DNA from: Streptomyces scabiei 87.22
GTDB taxonomy: Bacteria; Actinomycetota; Actinomycetes; Streptomycetales; Streptomycetaceae
Assembly: GCF_000091305.1 (NCBI RefSeq)
Contig: NC_013929.1
Location: 620,001-684,000 of the forward strand
Direction of reading: 5' to 3'
Length of the DNA: 64,000 nt
A model generated the notes under the pieces. It searched no databases and was not told the DNA's origin. It worked only from the letters and a program-made list of their open reading frames with translations. Shown one piece after another: positions 17,517 to 27,285 of this stretch (its first letter is position 1; each line of letters opens with the position of its first letter). The position numbers and the translations under genes were made by a program.

Positions 17517-17990
17517 ATGGACGAGGCTGCCCACGACGACAGCCCCCTGCTGGACGACGGACTGGTCAAGAGCTCGGCGATGTACCACGGTGAGCCCGGC
17601 GACATCGCCCGGGGCCGCGCCCTGGCCCGGGCCTTCCTGGGCCGCCTGCAGTCCGTCCTGGGCCTTCCGGTGTCCGCCAGAGCCGTGGGGACCGTTCAGC
17701 TGGTCGTCAGCGAACTGCTGACCAACGCCTGCAAGTACGCGCCGGGTCCCTGTCTGCTGGACCTGGAGGTGTCGGGCGGCTCGGTGCGGGTCACCGTCTG
17801 GGACAGCGACCCGGTCGTTCCGGTGGCCTCGGCCGCGGAGCCGGGACGGGTCGGGCAGCACGGGCTGGAGATCGTCATCGCGTCGTGCGAGAGCTACGAG
17901 GTGCGCCGGGAGCCGGTCGGCAAGAGCACGACCGCCGCGGTCGTCCTCGCGGAGGAGCCGGCGACCGGGGCGGCCGGGCACGCCCCCTAG
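17517..17990 (+). CDS. RsbW-like ATP-binding protein, paralogue of the one at 8488, 157 aa
   Basis: N-box QLVVSELLTNACKYAPGP and G1 box VWDSDPVVPVASAAEPGRVG, then QHGLEIVIA, identify a stand-alone HATPase of the SpoIIAB/RsbW group. Identity with the protein at 8488-8982 is high through the N-box to the G1 box. An in-frame GTG at 17481 would add 12 residues; ATG 17517 is preferred, but the ribosome site is weak for both. It follows the SpoIIE-type phosphatase by 135 bases, giving a kinase/phosphatase pair for partner switching. Confidence 0.85.
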   Translation: MDEAAHDDSPLLDDGLVKSSAMYHGEPGDIARGRALARAFLGRLQSVLGLPVSARAVGTVQLVVSELLTNACKYAPGPCLLDLEVSGGSVRVTVWDSDPVVPVASAAEPGRVGQHGLEIVIASCESYEVRREPVGKSTTAAVVLAEEPATGAAGHAP

Positions 17991-18062
17991 GGTCACGGGC
18001 GGGCGGCCCGCGCCGGGGCCGAGGCGGGGCCCGACGCCCCTCCCCGGCCCCGGGACGACACG

Positions 18063-18485
18063 TCAGGCGCAGCCCGGCGGATCGTCGTCGGCCGGCACGA
18101 ACTGCAGTGTCGGCATGCCGGCGGCGTCGAAGTCGGCCGTGTCCGGGCCGATCAGGGTCATATAGCCGGCGATCACGTCCCGCCCCGGCGGGGCCGGCTC
18201 CCCCCGGACCTGCTCGACGCCGGGGAAGACGGTGTCGAGCACCCACCAACGGCCCCCGAAGTGCACCCACTTGATCCCGCAGTGCGTATTGATGTCGTAC
18301 GGGTAGGGGGTCTGCTCCTCGGGCTTGGCGGGGCCCTCCCGCCACGTGCCCTCCTTGACGGTGCGGGCGGGCAGGGTGGGCCCGGCGTACCCCTCGTCAC
18401 CCGGACGGTCCGACGAGGCGGAGCACCCGGCGAGCGACAGCACGGCGCTCAGGAGCAGGACGGCGGACCGGTGTGATGTCTTCAT
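18063..18485 (-). CDS. Small lipoprotein of unknown function, 140 aa
   Basis: A signal peptide with lipobox LAGC (Cys at about residue 21) indicates lipid anchoring outside the membrane. The mature domain (CGIKWVHFGGRWWVLDTVFP, then GYMTLIGPDTADF) is compact, with two further cysteines, one being part of the C-terminal PPGCA. Start ATG 18485 has a strong GGAGGAG site. I know similar streptomycete lipoproteins without assigned role. It is convergent with the RsbW-like gene. The GC-rich gap at 17991-18062 could form a hairpin, but I do not call a terminator. Confidence 0.75.
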   Translation of the reverse strand: MKTSHRSAVLLLSAVLSLAGCSASSDRPGDEGYAGPTLPARTVKEGTWREGPAKPEEQTPYPYDINTHCGIKWVHFGGRWWVLDTVFPGVEQVRGEPAPPGRDVIAGYMTLIGPDTADFDAAGMPTLQFVPADDDPPGCA

Positions 18486-18547
18486 GCTCCTCCGACGCCG
18501 CGGGCCCACGTTCCGTTCGCACCGCGGCCCCGGTTCCGCGCGGCGGG

Positions 18548-18748
18548 TCAAGGGACCACGGGTGACGCCAGGTGCCAGGCCAGGGAGGTCACTGCCGCGA
18601 CCATGCAGAGCGCGCCCACGACACGCAGGACAAGGCCGCCCCAGCCGTTCTCCGACCACCCCAGCACGAGCAGCAACGCCATCCACGCCACCGGCAGGCC
18701 GAGGAAGACCAGCTGCACGACGAACGACACCCAGTCGACTCCGACCAT
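18548..18748 (-). CDS. Small two-segment membrane protein, 66 aa
   Basis: Two hydrophobic helices (FVVQLVFLGLPVAWMALLLV and LVLRVVGALCMVAAVTSLAW) are joined by a short WSENGWGG loop. The ATG at 18748 is preceded by a GGGGGG run. It lies 62 bases before the lipoprotein start on the same strand and may be co-transcribed with it. The function is unknown. Confidence 0.6.
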   Translation of the reverse strand: MVGVDWVSFVVQLVFLGLPVAWMALLLVLGWSENGWGGLVLRVVGALCMVAAVTSLAWHLASPVVP

Positions 18749-18825
18749 GATGTGGCCCCCCAGCCCCTGCGCGCGGCACCCTCCGCGCGGGTCCGATGAT
18801 ATGCCCGCGGTACGTCTCCGGCGGC

Positions 18826-19455
18826 CTAGCCGCGGCCGCCGTCGTCGCCCCGAGGGGCGGTCCAGTGGGGGTCACGGCCGAGGTAGCGCAGGAGATCCGC
18901 CACGTCGTCGTCGCCCTGCTCGGGGGCCAGGGCGGCGGCGTACGCGCCGTAGGGGCGCAGCGGCTCGACGATCTCCCTGGCGACCTCGAGGAGCGGGCGG
19001 GCCGACTCGGGCGTGAGCGGCGACGGCCGGCCCGTCGCCCGGGCGATGTCCCAGGCGTGGACCGCCGCGTCCAGTCCGCACGCCGCGGACCCGGACCACG
19101 GGGACAGGCGGTGCGGCGGCACCGGCACGGGCACCTCGGCGGTGTCCCGGTCGACACCCGCCCACGCCTTCGCCGCGCGTGCCAGGGCGTCCTCCAGCAA
19201 CACCGCCGGGTCCGCTCCCTCCAACTCGCCCGACGGGGCGAACGGGTCGAAGTCGGGGCCGGGTTCGCCGGTCAGGGCGGCGGCGAAGCCGATCTGGTCG
19301 CCGACGGCGTGCTGGAAGACCTGGGTGACGGTCCACTCCCCGCACGGCGTGGGCAGGTCCCAGCCGTCGGCGGGGACGGCGCGGACCGCCGTGCGGAGTG
19401 CCTCGTGGGAGGCGTCCAGGACGTCCCAGCCACTGGAGATCGTGCCCTCGCTCAT
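18826..19455 (-). CDS. TIGR03086-type metal-binding protein (DinB/MDMPI fold), 209 aa
   Basis: The helix-bundle signatures TPCGEWTVTQVFQHAVGDQI and AAVHAWDIARATGRP supply metal-ligand histidines, as in the mycothiol-dependent maleylpyruvate isomerase/DinB superfamily. Members transfer or isomerise thiol adducts with mycothiol or bacillithiol; the substrate here is unknown. Start ATG 19455. The upstream gap to the SDR gene is 81 bases, on the same strand, so a shared transcript is possible. A distant homologue is encoded at 56753. Confidence 0.82.
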   Translation of the reverse strand: MSEGTISSGWDVLDASHEALRTAVRAVPADGWDLPTPCGEWTVTQVFQHAVGDQIGFAAALTGEPGPDFDPFAPSGELEGADPAVLLEDALARAAKAWAGVDRDTAEVPVPVPPHRLSPWSGSAACGLDAAVHAWDIARATGRPSPLTPESARPLLEVAREIVEPLRPYGAYAAALAPEQGDDDVADLLRYLGRDPHWTAPRGDDGGRG

Positions 19456-19536
19456 CGTGGAACCCTCCTACCTGGTGCGTGCACCATGCCGATGGTTGTC
19501 GTCATGCGTCCACACTCTGTCGTCCGCGGACGGGGA

Positions 19537-20232
19537 TCACCAGGCCATCTCGCCGTGCCGGTCGCGGAAGGTCCCGGTCGGTCCGTCCGCCCCGACGGTG
19601 GCGAGTTCGACGATCGCGTCGGTCCCCTCGGTCACCGACTGCGGCCCGCTGTGCCCGTTGAAGTCGGTCGCGGTGTAGCCGGGGTCGGCGGCGTTCACCC
19701 TCATGTCCGGCCAGGACTTCGCGTACTGCGTGGTCAGCATGGTCACGGCCGCCTTCGACGCCGTGTAGAGCGGCGCGAGGTTCCTCGACTCGACGCGCCC
19801 GGCGTCATGCGTGGCCGTGAACGACCCCATGCCGCTGGAGACGTTGACGATGACGGGGTGCGCGGACTTGCGCAGCAGCGGCAGGAACGCGTGCGTCACC
19901 CGGACGATCCCCACGACGTTGACCTCGAACACCTCGGCGGCATCGGCGGCCGTGAGCCGGTCGGCGGGGATGTGCGGGCCGAAGACGCCGGCGTTGTTGA
20001 CGAGGACGTCGATGCCGCCCTCGCGCGCCTCGATGTCGGCGGCGGCCTCGGCCACCGACGCGTCGTCCGTCACGTCGATCCGGACGAAGCGGGCGCCGAG
20101 CGCGTCGGCGGCCGCCCGGCCGCGCTCGGGGTCACGCGCGCCGATGAGGACGGTGTGACCGGTCTCGATCAGGCGGCGGGCGGTCTCGTACCCGAGGGAC
20201 TTGTTGGCACCTGTGATGAATGTGATCGTCAT
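19537..20232 (-). CDS. Short-chain dehydrogenase/reductase, 231 aa
   Basis: MTITFITGANKSLGYETARR has the TGxxxGxG cofactor motif, NNAG occurs in VLVNNAGVFG, and the catalytic Ser (VNVSSGMG) and YxxxK (YTASKAAV) are present. The fold is a complete classical SDR of normal length. Substrate unknown. It is divergent from the HTH regulator at 20335 with a 102-base gap, an arrangement in which the regulator usually represses the dehydrogenase. Confidence 0.9.
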   Translation of the reverse strand: MTITFITGANKSLGYETARRLIETGHTVLIGARDPERGRAAADALGARFVRIDVTDDASVAEAAADIEAREGGIDVLVNNAGVFGPHIPADRLTAADAAEVFEVNVVGIVRVTHAFLPLLRKSAHPVIVNVSSGMGSFTATHDAGRVESRNLAPLYTASKAAVTMLTTQYAKSWPDMRVNAADPGYTATDFNGHSGPQSVTEGTDAIVELATVGADGPTGTFRDRHGEMAW

Positions 20233-20334
20233 GCGTCCACTCTGGGTCCGTGTAGAGCGGCCAACCAGTGCCCTGGGTGACGGTAGGACCGCCAGTACCA
20301 GGCACGGCGCAGGCCCGGCGGACACAATGGGTGC

Positions 20335-21213
20335 GTGGACGAGACCCTGGGCACGGCACTGCACCGCTGGCGCGACCGGCTTGCTCCGGCCGATGTCGGA
20401 CTGACCGCTCGGCCCGGACGGCGTGCGGTGGGGTTGCGCCGTGAGGAACTGGCCGAACTCGCCGGACTGTCGGTCGACTACGTGATCCGCCTGGAGCAGG
20501 GCCGAGCCGGCAACCCCTCGGCGCAGGTCGTCGCGAGCCTGACCAGGGCACTGCAGCTGCAGCCCACGGAGCGCGATCACGCCTATCGGCTGGCCGGCCT
20601 TCTGCCTCCCCAGGAGGGAACGGTCTCCACGCATGTTCCGGCCGGGGTCCAGCGGATGCTGGCCCGTCTCGGCGAGTTCCCCGTGGGCGTGTTCAGCGCC
20701 GACTGGACCCTGCTGTCCTGGACCCCGGCGTGGTCGGTGCTGATGGGCGATCCCGGCGCACGGACCCACCGCGAGCGCAACCTGACACGGTCGGTCTTCG
20801 CCACCGGGGCCGGGCGGCTCGCGTCCTGGCCCGTGCTCCAGGACGACGACGCACTCAAACCAGCCCTCGTCGCCGACCTGCGCACGGCTCTCGTCGACCA
20901 CCCGCACGACCGCGACCTGGCCGACCTCGTGGTGGAACTGCGCTCCACCAGCGCGGAGTTCGCCCGCCTGTGGGAGGAGGGCAGGGCCGGCCCGCACGTC
21001 TCGGCCCGCAAGACCGTCGTCCACCCCGAGGTCGGAGAGGTGATCTGCGACTGCGACGTGCTCACCGTCCCGGGCTGCGACATCCGACTCGTCGTCTACA
21101 CGGTGGCGGCGGGTTCCCCCGACGCGGAGAAGCTGGAGTTCCTCCGGGTCACGAACGGCGCCCGCGCCGACGGCACCGCGTCCTCCGGACCCGGCCTCCT
21201 CTCCACACCGTGA
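20335..21213 (+). CDS. XRE-type HTH regulator with MmyB-like ligand domain, 292 aa
   Basis: Residues 10-85 form the XRE helix-turn-helix (LRREELAELAGLSVDYVIRL, EQGRAGNPS). Residues 105-270 match the MmyB-like ligand-binding domain (NLTRSVFATGAGRLASWPVL, VCDCD-like metal or ligand patch VICDCDVLTVPG). Family members in actinobacteria sit divergently from an SDR and sense a small lipophilic ligand. The start is GTG 20335. A CACAAT -10-like hexamer ends only 7 bases before it, so the mRNA may be leaderless. Confidence 0.88.
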   Translation: MDETLGTALHRWRDRLAPADVGLTARPGRRAVGLRREELAELAGLSVDYVIRLEQGRAGNPSAQVVASLTRALQLQPTERDHAYRLAGLLPPQEGTVSTHVPAGVQRMLARLGEFPVGVFSADWTLLSWTPAWSVLMGDPGARTHRERNLTRSVFATGAGRLASWPVLQDDDALKPALVADLRTALVDHPHDRDLADLVVELRSTSAEFARLWEEGRAGPHVSARKTVVHPEVGEVICDCDVLTVPGCDIRLVVYTVAAGSPDAEKLEFLRVTNGARADGTASSGPGLLSTP

Positions 21214-21280
21214 CCATCGGCCCGGCCGGACAGCAGGCGTTCCGCGCGGCCGGCGCTCCCAGCGACCGAGGGCCTGCCCG

Positions 21281-24200
21281 TCAGGGCCGGGTCGGCCTCA
21301 CCTTCTTCTCCGTGCCGTTCACCCGCACGGTGACCTTCTTCTTCCGGTCCGGTGCCCGGTCCGCGACGATCTCGTACGACGTGACCTTGCCGTCGCGCCA
21401 CTCGCAGCGGACCTCGTAGCCGCCGCGTGCGCGGAGCCCGGTGAAGGAACCCTTCGCCTTCCAGTCGTCGGGGAGGGCGGGCAGCAGGTCGATGACCCCG
21501 TCGTGGCTCTGCAGGAGCATCTCGGCCACGGCGCCGGAGATGCCGAAGTTGCCGTCCATCTGGAAGGGCGGGTGGTTGCAGAACAGGTTGGGCAGCGTGT
21601 TGTAGGTCAGCAGCCCGCGCAGCATGACCTGGGCGCGCTGTCCGTCGCCGAGGCGGGCGAAGAGGGCCGCCCGCCAGGGCCAGGTCCATGAGCGGCGGCT
21701 GTCGCCCGACACCGTCGCGGCCGTGAACGGGACGCCGTCCTTCTCCCCGCACCGGGCTTTGAGCGAGACCAGCGCGGCGGCCGCGAAGTCGCGCTCCTTC
21801 GGGGTGATCTGACGGCCCGGGTAGACCGCGAAGAGGTGCGAGGTGTGGCGGTGGATGTCGGTGGGGCTGTCGATGTCCTCCTGCCACTCCTGCAACTGGC
21901 CCCACTTGCCGATCTTGTTGGGTGCGAGGCGCTCCTGCATGTCGGCGACCTTGGCCCGGTAGGCGGGGTCCGCGTCCAGGACCGCCTCGCAGTCGAGGTA
22001 GTTCTGGAACAGGTCCCAGATGATCTGCTGGTCGTACATGACGCCGTCCTCGCGCGGCCCGTGCTCGGGTGACCAGCCGTCCGGCGCGACGAGGAGTCCG
22101 TCCGCGCGCTCCTTGAGGTGGTCCTCCCAGAACTCGCAGATCTCCTTGATCATCGGATGGGCGACGGTGCGCAGGTAGTCCATGTCCTGGGTGAACGCCC
22201 AGTGCTCGTAGAGATGTTGGGCGTACCAGGCGCTGGCGACGGTGTTCCACTCCCAGGCGTTGCCGCCGAAGATGCTCTGGCTGGTGCGGGCGGTCCAGCC
22301 GCGGGTGCGGGCGCCGAAGGCGTTGCGGGTCGCCACGCGGCTGGGCACCGCCACCTGCTCGATGAAGGCGACGAGCGCCTTGTGGCACTCCGACAGGTTC
22401 GTCGTCTCCGCCCCCCAGTAGTTCATCTGGATGTTGATGTTGGTGTGGTAGTCGGATGCCCACGCCGGCTGGTTGCTGTCGTTCCACAGGCCCTGGAGGT
22501 TGGCGGGCAGGCCGTCGGGGCGGGAGGAGCTGATGAGCAGGTAGCGGCCGTAGTCGAACATGGCCTGTTCGAGCGTCGGGTCCGCCTTGCCCGCCGCGTA
22601 GCGGGCCAGCCGGGCGGCGGTCGGCAGGGCCATGACGCCGGCGTCCGAGGTGCCCCAGTCGACCGAGACGCGGTTCATCAGGGCGCGTGTCCGCGAGATG
22701 TGCCGGTCGCGCAGCCGGGCGTAGGGCCGGGCCGCCGCCTTGGCGAGCGCCCGGTCGACGGCCGCCCGCGGATCGCCGCCGCGCCATCCGGCCGCGGCGT
22801 CGAGCCTGTAGTCGGTACGGGCGTCGAGGAGCAGCGTCAGTGTGGTGCAGTCGCTGAACCGGAGCGTCGAGCCGTCGACGTCGAAGTCGCCGTCGGTGTC
22901 CACGACCCGGACGGTGCAGGCGTGCTTGAGGCCGTTGCCCATGACGCCGGCGAAGGAGATCCGCCGGGCGTCGGCGTCGACGGAGGTCGGGGCCCGGTCC
23001 TGGCCGGACGTCAGGGCGATCGCTCCGGAGAGTCCGCGGGGGCTGTCCGAGGTGTAGCGGAAGACCATGACGTCCGCCGAGCGGACGGCGAACGCCTCGC
23101 GCAGGACGCGCCGTCCGGGCGGGCCGAAACGGGTGACGTGCAGGCCCTTGACGAAGTCGAGACCGCGCTCGTAGTCGACGACCGTCCGTTGCGCGCGCGT
23201 GTCGAAGTCCGCGCCCGTCAGCGCGATCTCCGCGATCTGGAGACCGGTCGCGGAGGCGCCGGAGGCGAGGGTGAGCCGGTAGACGCGGTAGGCCGTGCTG
23301 TTGCCGATCCGGAAGGTCCGCCTCTCCCCGCGGCCGCCGAAGGGCTCCTGGGGGTTCTGTGTGTCGAGGGTCGTCCACGCGTGCCCGTCCTGCGACGCCT
23401 CCAGGTGCCACCGCCGGGGGTCCTCCTGGGGCCGGTCGGGGGCCGAGGTGAGGGTGTACGCGGTGACGACGGCGGCACGGGTCAGGTCGGCCTGCCAGAC
23501 GACGGCCGGTGCGGGGGAGCCGACGCGCCAGACGGTGGCCGGATCACCGTCCACCGAGCGCGAGATGTCCGTGGCACGGGCACCCGCCCCGGTTCCGGCC
23601 CCGGCTCCTGCGGAGTGGCCGCTCGGCGACGACAGGTAGGTCGCGCCGGCACCGCCCAGGTCGACTCCGGCGAGGCCGATCTCGCTCACCTGGAAGTGGC
23701 TGACGCCGGCCTTGGGGACGAAGTCGAACCGGTAGAAGCGGTAGGCGGCGCTGTCTGTGCAGGTGAACTCCTTCGTCTGGAAACGGTTCTCGAAGGGCGC
23801 GTCCAGGGTGCGGCGGTCCAGCGGGGTCCAGGTGTCACCGTCGGCGGAACCCGAGAAGGTCCATTCCTGGGGGTCGCGCTGCGGAACGTCGTTGGCGCTG
23901 GTCAGCCGGTACGAGGCGACCGCGACGGGGTCGGGCAGCTCGACCTGCCAGCGCACCTTCGCACCGGGCCCGTCGATGCACCACTTGGTGGCCGGGGCAC
24001 CGTCGCAGGTCTTGTCGACGCCTTCCGACGGGGAGCTGTTGTACGGGCCGCCGGGGGCCGTGACCTTGGGACGCGGGCGGGAGGCGAAGGTGACGACGAG
24101 GTCACCGAAGTTCCGGTAGGAACCGAAGCCGTTCATGCCGGTGTCGAAGTCGCTGTCCGGTTTGCCGGCGAGGGCGTTGTCGTAGTTGTTGACCCCTCCC

Positions 24201-24499
24201 CACAGACTCTGCTCGTTGAACTGGATGCGTTCCTCGTCGGGATCGCCGAAGAGCATGGCGCCGAGCCGGCCGTTGCCGATCGGCAGTGCCTGCGACTGCC
24301 AGTCCGTGGCGGGGACCCGGTAGGTCAGCGCCTTGCGGGAGAGGGTCGGCCACGGGGCGGGCGCCGAGGCGTCGGCCCCGGCGGCGACGGCTGGGTCCAC
24401 GGGGGTGCCTCCGGTCAGCTGGGTGATCAACGGCGCGAAGGCGAGGGCGCCGCCGAACTTGAGGATGCTCCGTCGCTGCGGTTCGGATTCATTGATCAC
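21281..24499 (-). CDS. Tat-exported glycoside hydrolase family 95 (alpha-L-fucosidase/galactosidase-like) with inserted discoidin-like domains, 1072 aa
   Basis: The twin-arginine signal [14 protein letters not shown] is followed by the GH95 N-domain ([35 protein letters not shown]). That domain is interrupted after FGDLVVTF by two discoidin/F5-8-like domains (about 150-295 and 300-450), then resumes with [16 protein letters not shown]. The (alpha/alpha)6 catalytic domain carries [20 protein letters not shown], whose NxN asparagines are catalytic in known GH95 enzymes, and [16 protein letters not shown]. Start is GTG 24499 with GGGAG eight bases upstream; an ATG eight codons earlier is possible. 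It should remove terminal fucose or galactose from glycans outside the cell. It is divergent from the kinase at 24910. Confidence 0.88.
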   Translation of the reverse strand: MINESEPQRRSILKFGGALAFAPLITQLTGGTPVDPAVAAGADASAPAPWPTLSRKALTYRVPATDWQSQALPIGNGRLGAMLFGDPDEERIQFNEQSLWGGVNNYDNALAGKPDSDFDTGMNGFGSYRNFGDLVVTFASRPRPKVTAPGGPYNSSPSEGVDKTCDGAPATKWCIDGPGAKVRWQVELPDPVAVASYRLTSANDVPQRDPQEWTFSGSADGDTWTPLDRRTLDAPFENRFQTKEFTCTDSAAYRFYRFDFVPKAGVSHFQVSEIGLAGVDLGGAGATYLSSPSGHSAGAGAGTGAGARATDISRSVDGDPATVWRVGSPAPAVVWQADLTRAAVVTAYTLTSAPDRPQEDPRRWHLEASQDGHAWTTLDTQNPQEPFGGRGERRTFRIGNSTAYRVYRLTLASGASATGLQIAEIALTGADFDTRAQRTVVDYERGLDFVKGLHVTRFGPPGRRVLREAFAVRSADVMVFRYTSDSPRGLSGAIALTSGQDRAPTSVDADARRISFAGVMGNGLKHACTVRVVDTDGDFDVDGSTLRFSDCTTLTLLLDARTDYRLDAAAGWRGGDPRAAVDRALAKAAARPYARLRDRHISRTRALMNRVSVDWGTSDAGVMALPTAARLARYAAGKADPTLEQAMFDYGRYLLISSSRPDGLPANLQGLWNDSNQPAWASDYHTNINIQMNYWGAETTNLSECHKALVAFIEQVAVPSRVATRNAFGARTRGWTARTSQSIFGGNAWEWNTVASAWYAQHLYEHWAFTQDMDYLRTVAHPMIKEICEFWEDHLKERADGLLVAPDGWSPEHGPREDGVMYDQQIIWDLFQNYLDCEAVLDADPAYRAKVADMQERLAPNKIGKWGQLQEWQEDIDSPTDIHRHTSHLFAVYPGRQITPKERDFAAAALVSLKARCGEKDGVPFTAATVSGDSRRSWTWPWRAALFARLGDGQRAQVMLRGLLTYNTLPNLFCNHPPFQMDGNFGISGAVAEMLLQSHDGVIDLLPALPDDWKAKGSFTGLRARGGYEVRCEWRDGKVTSYEIVADRAPDRKKKVTVRVNGTEKKVRPTRP

Positions 24500-24909
24500 A
24501 GTAAGATCTCCCAGCCCATTCATCGGCTCTTTCGTGCGGAAATGCCAGCCACATCGGCCTCCGCCGTGGGCGCGATCATCGTCTCCGGTCGATAGATCGG
24601 ATGTCTAGAGGAAGGTGGCAGCTAATCCCCGAGGCCGTCGCCGCGGGCGTGACCCGGCCGGGCCGAGACCGGCCCCCTGCCTCCACGGCCGTACCCCATG
24701 CACGGGCCCTCGCCGCCGACGGCTCCGACGGGACGTCAACTCGAAGGCAGATCAGGCCAGTTGCACAGCCCAGAGAGGCGCTGTGCGGTACGGCGGAGGC
24801 ATGCCGCGGTCCTTCCCGCACACGGAACCGATCCCTCCGCCGTCCCGGAGGCGGGGGCCGCCCTCCCCCGCCTTCCCGGCGGCGGCGAAACCTGTCGGTA
24901 AAGGCAACT
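24500..24909. other. Divergent regulatory region between GH95 and kinase genes
   Basis: This is 410 bases without a credible gene. TAGATCGGATGTCTA (24593-24607) is an imperfect dyad (TAGA-N7-TCTA) in the least GC-rich part, about 95 bases before the GH95 start, and is a candidate operator for a sugar-responsive repressor. The part from 24620 to 24890 is GC-rich with no recognised element. No consensus promoter is evident for either gene. Confidence 0.4.
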
Positions 24910-26736
24910 ATGCTCCCGCCCATGAACGAGGACGACAGAGGGCCCGAAAGACGAGTCGTCGACGGGCGCTTCGAGTTGGAGACCCGCCTCGGCGGCGGTG
25001 GGATGGGGACGGTCTGGCGGGCCAGGGACCTGGTGCTGCACAGGCTCGTGGCCGTCAAGGAGGTCCGCCCGCCCGACCGGGACCTCGCGGAGTACGACCC
25101 CGAGGGCGCCCGGCTGCTGCGCGAACGTGTCCTGCGCGAGGCCCGCGCCCTGGCCCGCATCGACCATCCGAACGTCGTCACCATCCACCACATAGTCGAC
25201 GGCGGTGAGGGCACCTACCCGTGGATCGTGATGGAGATGGTCAGCGGTGGCTCGCTGGCGGACCGGCTTGCCGAGGGCCCGATGGCGCCGGCGGAGGCGA
25301 CCCGGATCGGCCGGCAGGTGCTGGCCGCGCTCACCGCCGCGCACGACGCCGGCATCCAGCACCGGGACGTCAAGCCCGCCAATGTGCTCATGCGCCCCGA
25401 CGGGCGTCCCGTCCTCACCGACTTCGGTATCGCCGCGATCCGTGAGACGAGCGGTCTCACCGCCACCGGCTCCGTCATCGGCACCCCCGACTTCATGGCA
25501 CCGGAACGCATCTCCGGGCACGAGGGCGGCTCCGCCTCCGACCTGTGGTCCCTGGCGATGATGCTCTACACCGCGGTGGAGGGCCACCACCCGCTGCGCC
25601 GGGGCAGCACATTGGCCACCCTCGCCGCGGTCCTCAACGACGACGTGGTGCCTCCGGTGCGCGCCGGCGCCCTGGGCGACGTCCTGATGAGCGTCCTCGT
25701 ACGGGATCCGGCAGCACGCCCGTCGGCCGCGGTGTTCGACCAGCGGCTCGCCGAGATCGAGGCCGGGCCGGCTTCCGCCGGGGCCGCCCTGTCCGAGCCC
25801 ACGTCCTTTCCGCTGACCCCGCCGACGCCCGCCACCGCCCCGGTGTCTCCGTATTCGGGCGGCTTCACCTCGCCGGGCGCGTTCACCCCCTCCGACGCCG
25901 CTCCGACGCCCCCGGTCGGGCTCGGCAAGAGCGCCGGCGACCCGGCGCGGGCCACGACCGCCGGTTTCGGCCCGCCGCCGTCGCCGTACCAGCCGTCCGC
26001 GGGGTATCTCCCGCACCAGCGGGTGACCGCGCCCGTGGGGCCGCCCCGTCCGCGCGGACGGCGTACGGGCTTCGTGCTGAGCATGACCGGAGTCTCCCTC
26101 GCCGGTGCCCTGCTCCTGCTGTGGTGGCTGCTGCCCCACGGGGACGACGGCGACTCGGACGCGAAGGGCTCGCCCACCGGCTCCCCGACCGCGTCGGGCA
26201 CCAGGTCGACCCCCAAGTCGACCTCCTCACCGGCCGACGCCGACCCCACGGCGGAGCGGACGAAGGACACCACGGAGCCCGGCGACATGCTGACTCCGGA
26301 CGGCATCCGCACCGCGATCAAGGCGTTCAAGGAGGAGACCGGCCGCACCACCTTCGGCGACTTCTCCGTCTACCCGGACTTCGTGTCGGCCCAGCTGATG
26401 GTCAAGGGCAGTGACAAGAAGTACGACTCGTACACCTACCGTCCGGGGCAGGGCGTCGAGAAGGGCATCATCAAGGGCACCTTGTCCGGCGGTGAACAGC
26501 CCGTCGACCTCGACGACTTCGACTGGGACAAGGTGCCCGCGCTCCTGAAGGAGGCGGAGAAGAAGCTCAACGTCCCCGACCCGGAGAACCGTTACCTGCT
26601 GGTGAGGCAGCCCAACGACATCTTCGACACCCCGGCGGGGATGGCCGTCTACTTCAGCGACGAGTACAGCCAGTCCGGTTACCTGGAGGCCGACCCCAAG
26701 GGCAAGGTGACCCGCGTCTACCCCGCGGAGAGCTGA
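24910..26736 (+). CDS. PknB-type receptor serine/threonine protein kinase, 608 aa
   Basis: The kinase domain (about 14-275) has the Gly loop LGGGGMGTVWRARD, catalytic Lys in VAVKEV, HRD in GIQHRDVKPANVLM, DFG in LTDFGIAA and APE in FMAPERIS. A Pro/Ser/Thr-rich juxtamembrane linker (about 295-390) precedes one transmembrane helix (GVSLAGALLLLWWLLP). An acidic spacer and a roughly 170-residue extracellular domain follow (TPDGIRTAIKAFKEETGRTT... VYFSDEYSQSGYLEAD). The outer domain is not a PASTA repeat. Start ATG 24910 has TAAAGG five bases upstream; ATG 24922 is possible. It probably transmits an external signal to cytosolic targets. Confidence 0.92.
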   Translation: MLPPMNEDDRGPERRVVDGRFELETRLGGGGMGTVWRARDLVLHRLVAVKEVRPPDRDLAEYDPEGARLLRERVLREARALARIDHPNVVTIHHIVDGGEGTYPWIVMEMVSGGSLADRLAEGPMAPAEATRIGRQVLAALTAAHDAGIQHRDVKPANVLMRPDGRPVLTDFGIAAIRETSGLTATGSVIGTPDFMAPERISGHEGGSASDLWSLAMMLYTAVEGHHPLRRGSTLATLAAVLNDDVVPPVRAGALGDVLMSVLVRDPAARPSAAVFDQRLAEIEAGPASAGAALSEPTSFPLTPPTPATAPVSPYSGGFTSPGAFTPSDAAPTPPVGLGKSAGDPARATTAGFGPPPSPYQPSAGYLPHQRVTAPVGPPRPRGRRTGFVLSMTGVSLAGALLLLWWLLPHGDDGDSDAKGSPTGSPTASGTRSTPKSTSSPADADPTAERTKDTTEPGDMLTPDGIRTAIKAFKEETGRTTFGDFSVYPDFVSAQLMVKGSDKKYDSYTYRPGQGVEKGIIKGTLSGGEQPVDLDDFDWDKVPALLKEAEKKLNVPDPENRYLLVRQPNDIFDTPAGMAVYFSDEYSQSGYLEADPKGKVTRVYPAES

Positions 26737-26893
26737 CCCGCGCGGCTCCCCCGCGGCCGCGGCACCGAAATCGTCTCGCCCGTGATCACCTCGTCGGGTA
26801 CGGTCGCCGGGTTGTCCTCCGCCGCCGGAGGCCGTGCGACGCGCGCGGGCGGCCTCCGGCGGCGGTCCTCCGGCTGAGAGAAGGTTTCGTCAC

Positions 26894-27274
26894 ATGGCAT
26901 GTCGTATCAGTGAACTCGTGCTCGGCTGCCGCGAACCAGAGGTGCTGGCGCGGTTCTGGTGCGAGGTCCTGGACTACGTGGTCCTCGACCGCGAGGACGA
27001 CGGCACGCTGGAGATCGGGCCGCGCGAGGGATTCGGCGGTCCCCAGCCGACGATCATCCTCAGCTACCGGGAGGAGCCGGAGCCGGGCAAGTCGCGGCTG
27101 CACATCGACGTCAACGCCACCGACCGTGACCAGGACGCCGAACTCGAACGGCTGCTGAAGCTCGGTGCGCGCCCGGCCGACATCGGACAGACCGGCGACG
27201 AGCAGTGGCACGTCCTGACCGACCCCGAGGGCAATGAGTTCTGCCTGCTCAAGGCGCGCCTCAACCCGCTCTGA
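26894..27274 (+). CDS. VOC-superfamily (glyoxalase-like) protein, 126 aa
   Basis: A single glyoxalase/bleomycin-resistance fold: two beta-alpha-beta-beta-beta units (CRISELVLGCREPEVLARFW, DYVVLDREDDGTLEIG and SRLHIDVNATDRDQDAELER, WHVLTDPEGNEFCLLKA). It is close to the Glyoxalase_6 group, whose members bind metals or small molecules; no specific reaction can be assigned. Start ATG 26894 with GAGAGAAGG upstream. The 157 bases before it contain the kinase 3' end and no clear element. It is convergent with the ArsR gene. Confidence 0.82.
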   Translation: MACRISELVLGCREPEVLARFWCEVLDYVVLDREDDGTLEIGPREGFGGPQPTIILSYREEPEPGKSRLHIDVNATDRDQDAELERLLKLGARPADIGQTGDEQWHVLTDPEGNEFCLLKARLNPL

Positions 27275-27285
27275 CGGACGGCCGC

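Noticed and set aside
17991..18062. GC-rich inverted stretches between convergent genes as a terminator
   Set aside because: CCGGGGCC and GGCCCCGG can pair, but the stem is interrupted and several alternative pairings exist, so no specific hairpin is convincing.
22118..24595. Long plus-strand open frame opposite the GH95 gene
   Set aside because: It has no recognisable motif and low-complexity composition. The minus-strand GH95 reading has catalytic motifs and a Tat signal.
21281..26736. GH95 and receptor kinase as a horizontally acquired island
   Set aside because: Third-position G/C bias is the same as in neighbours, and no integrase, tRNA or attachment repeats are visible.
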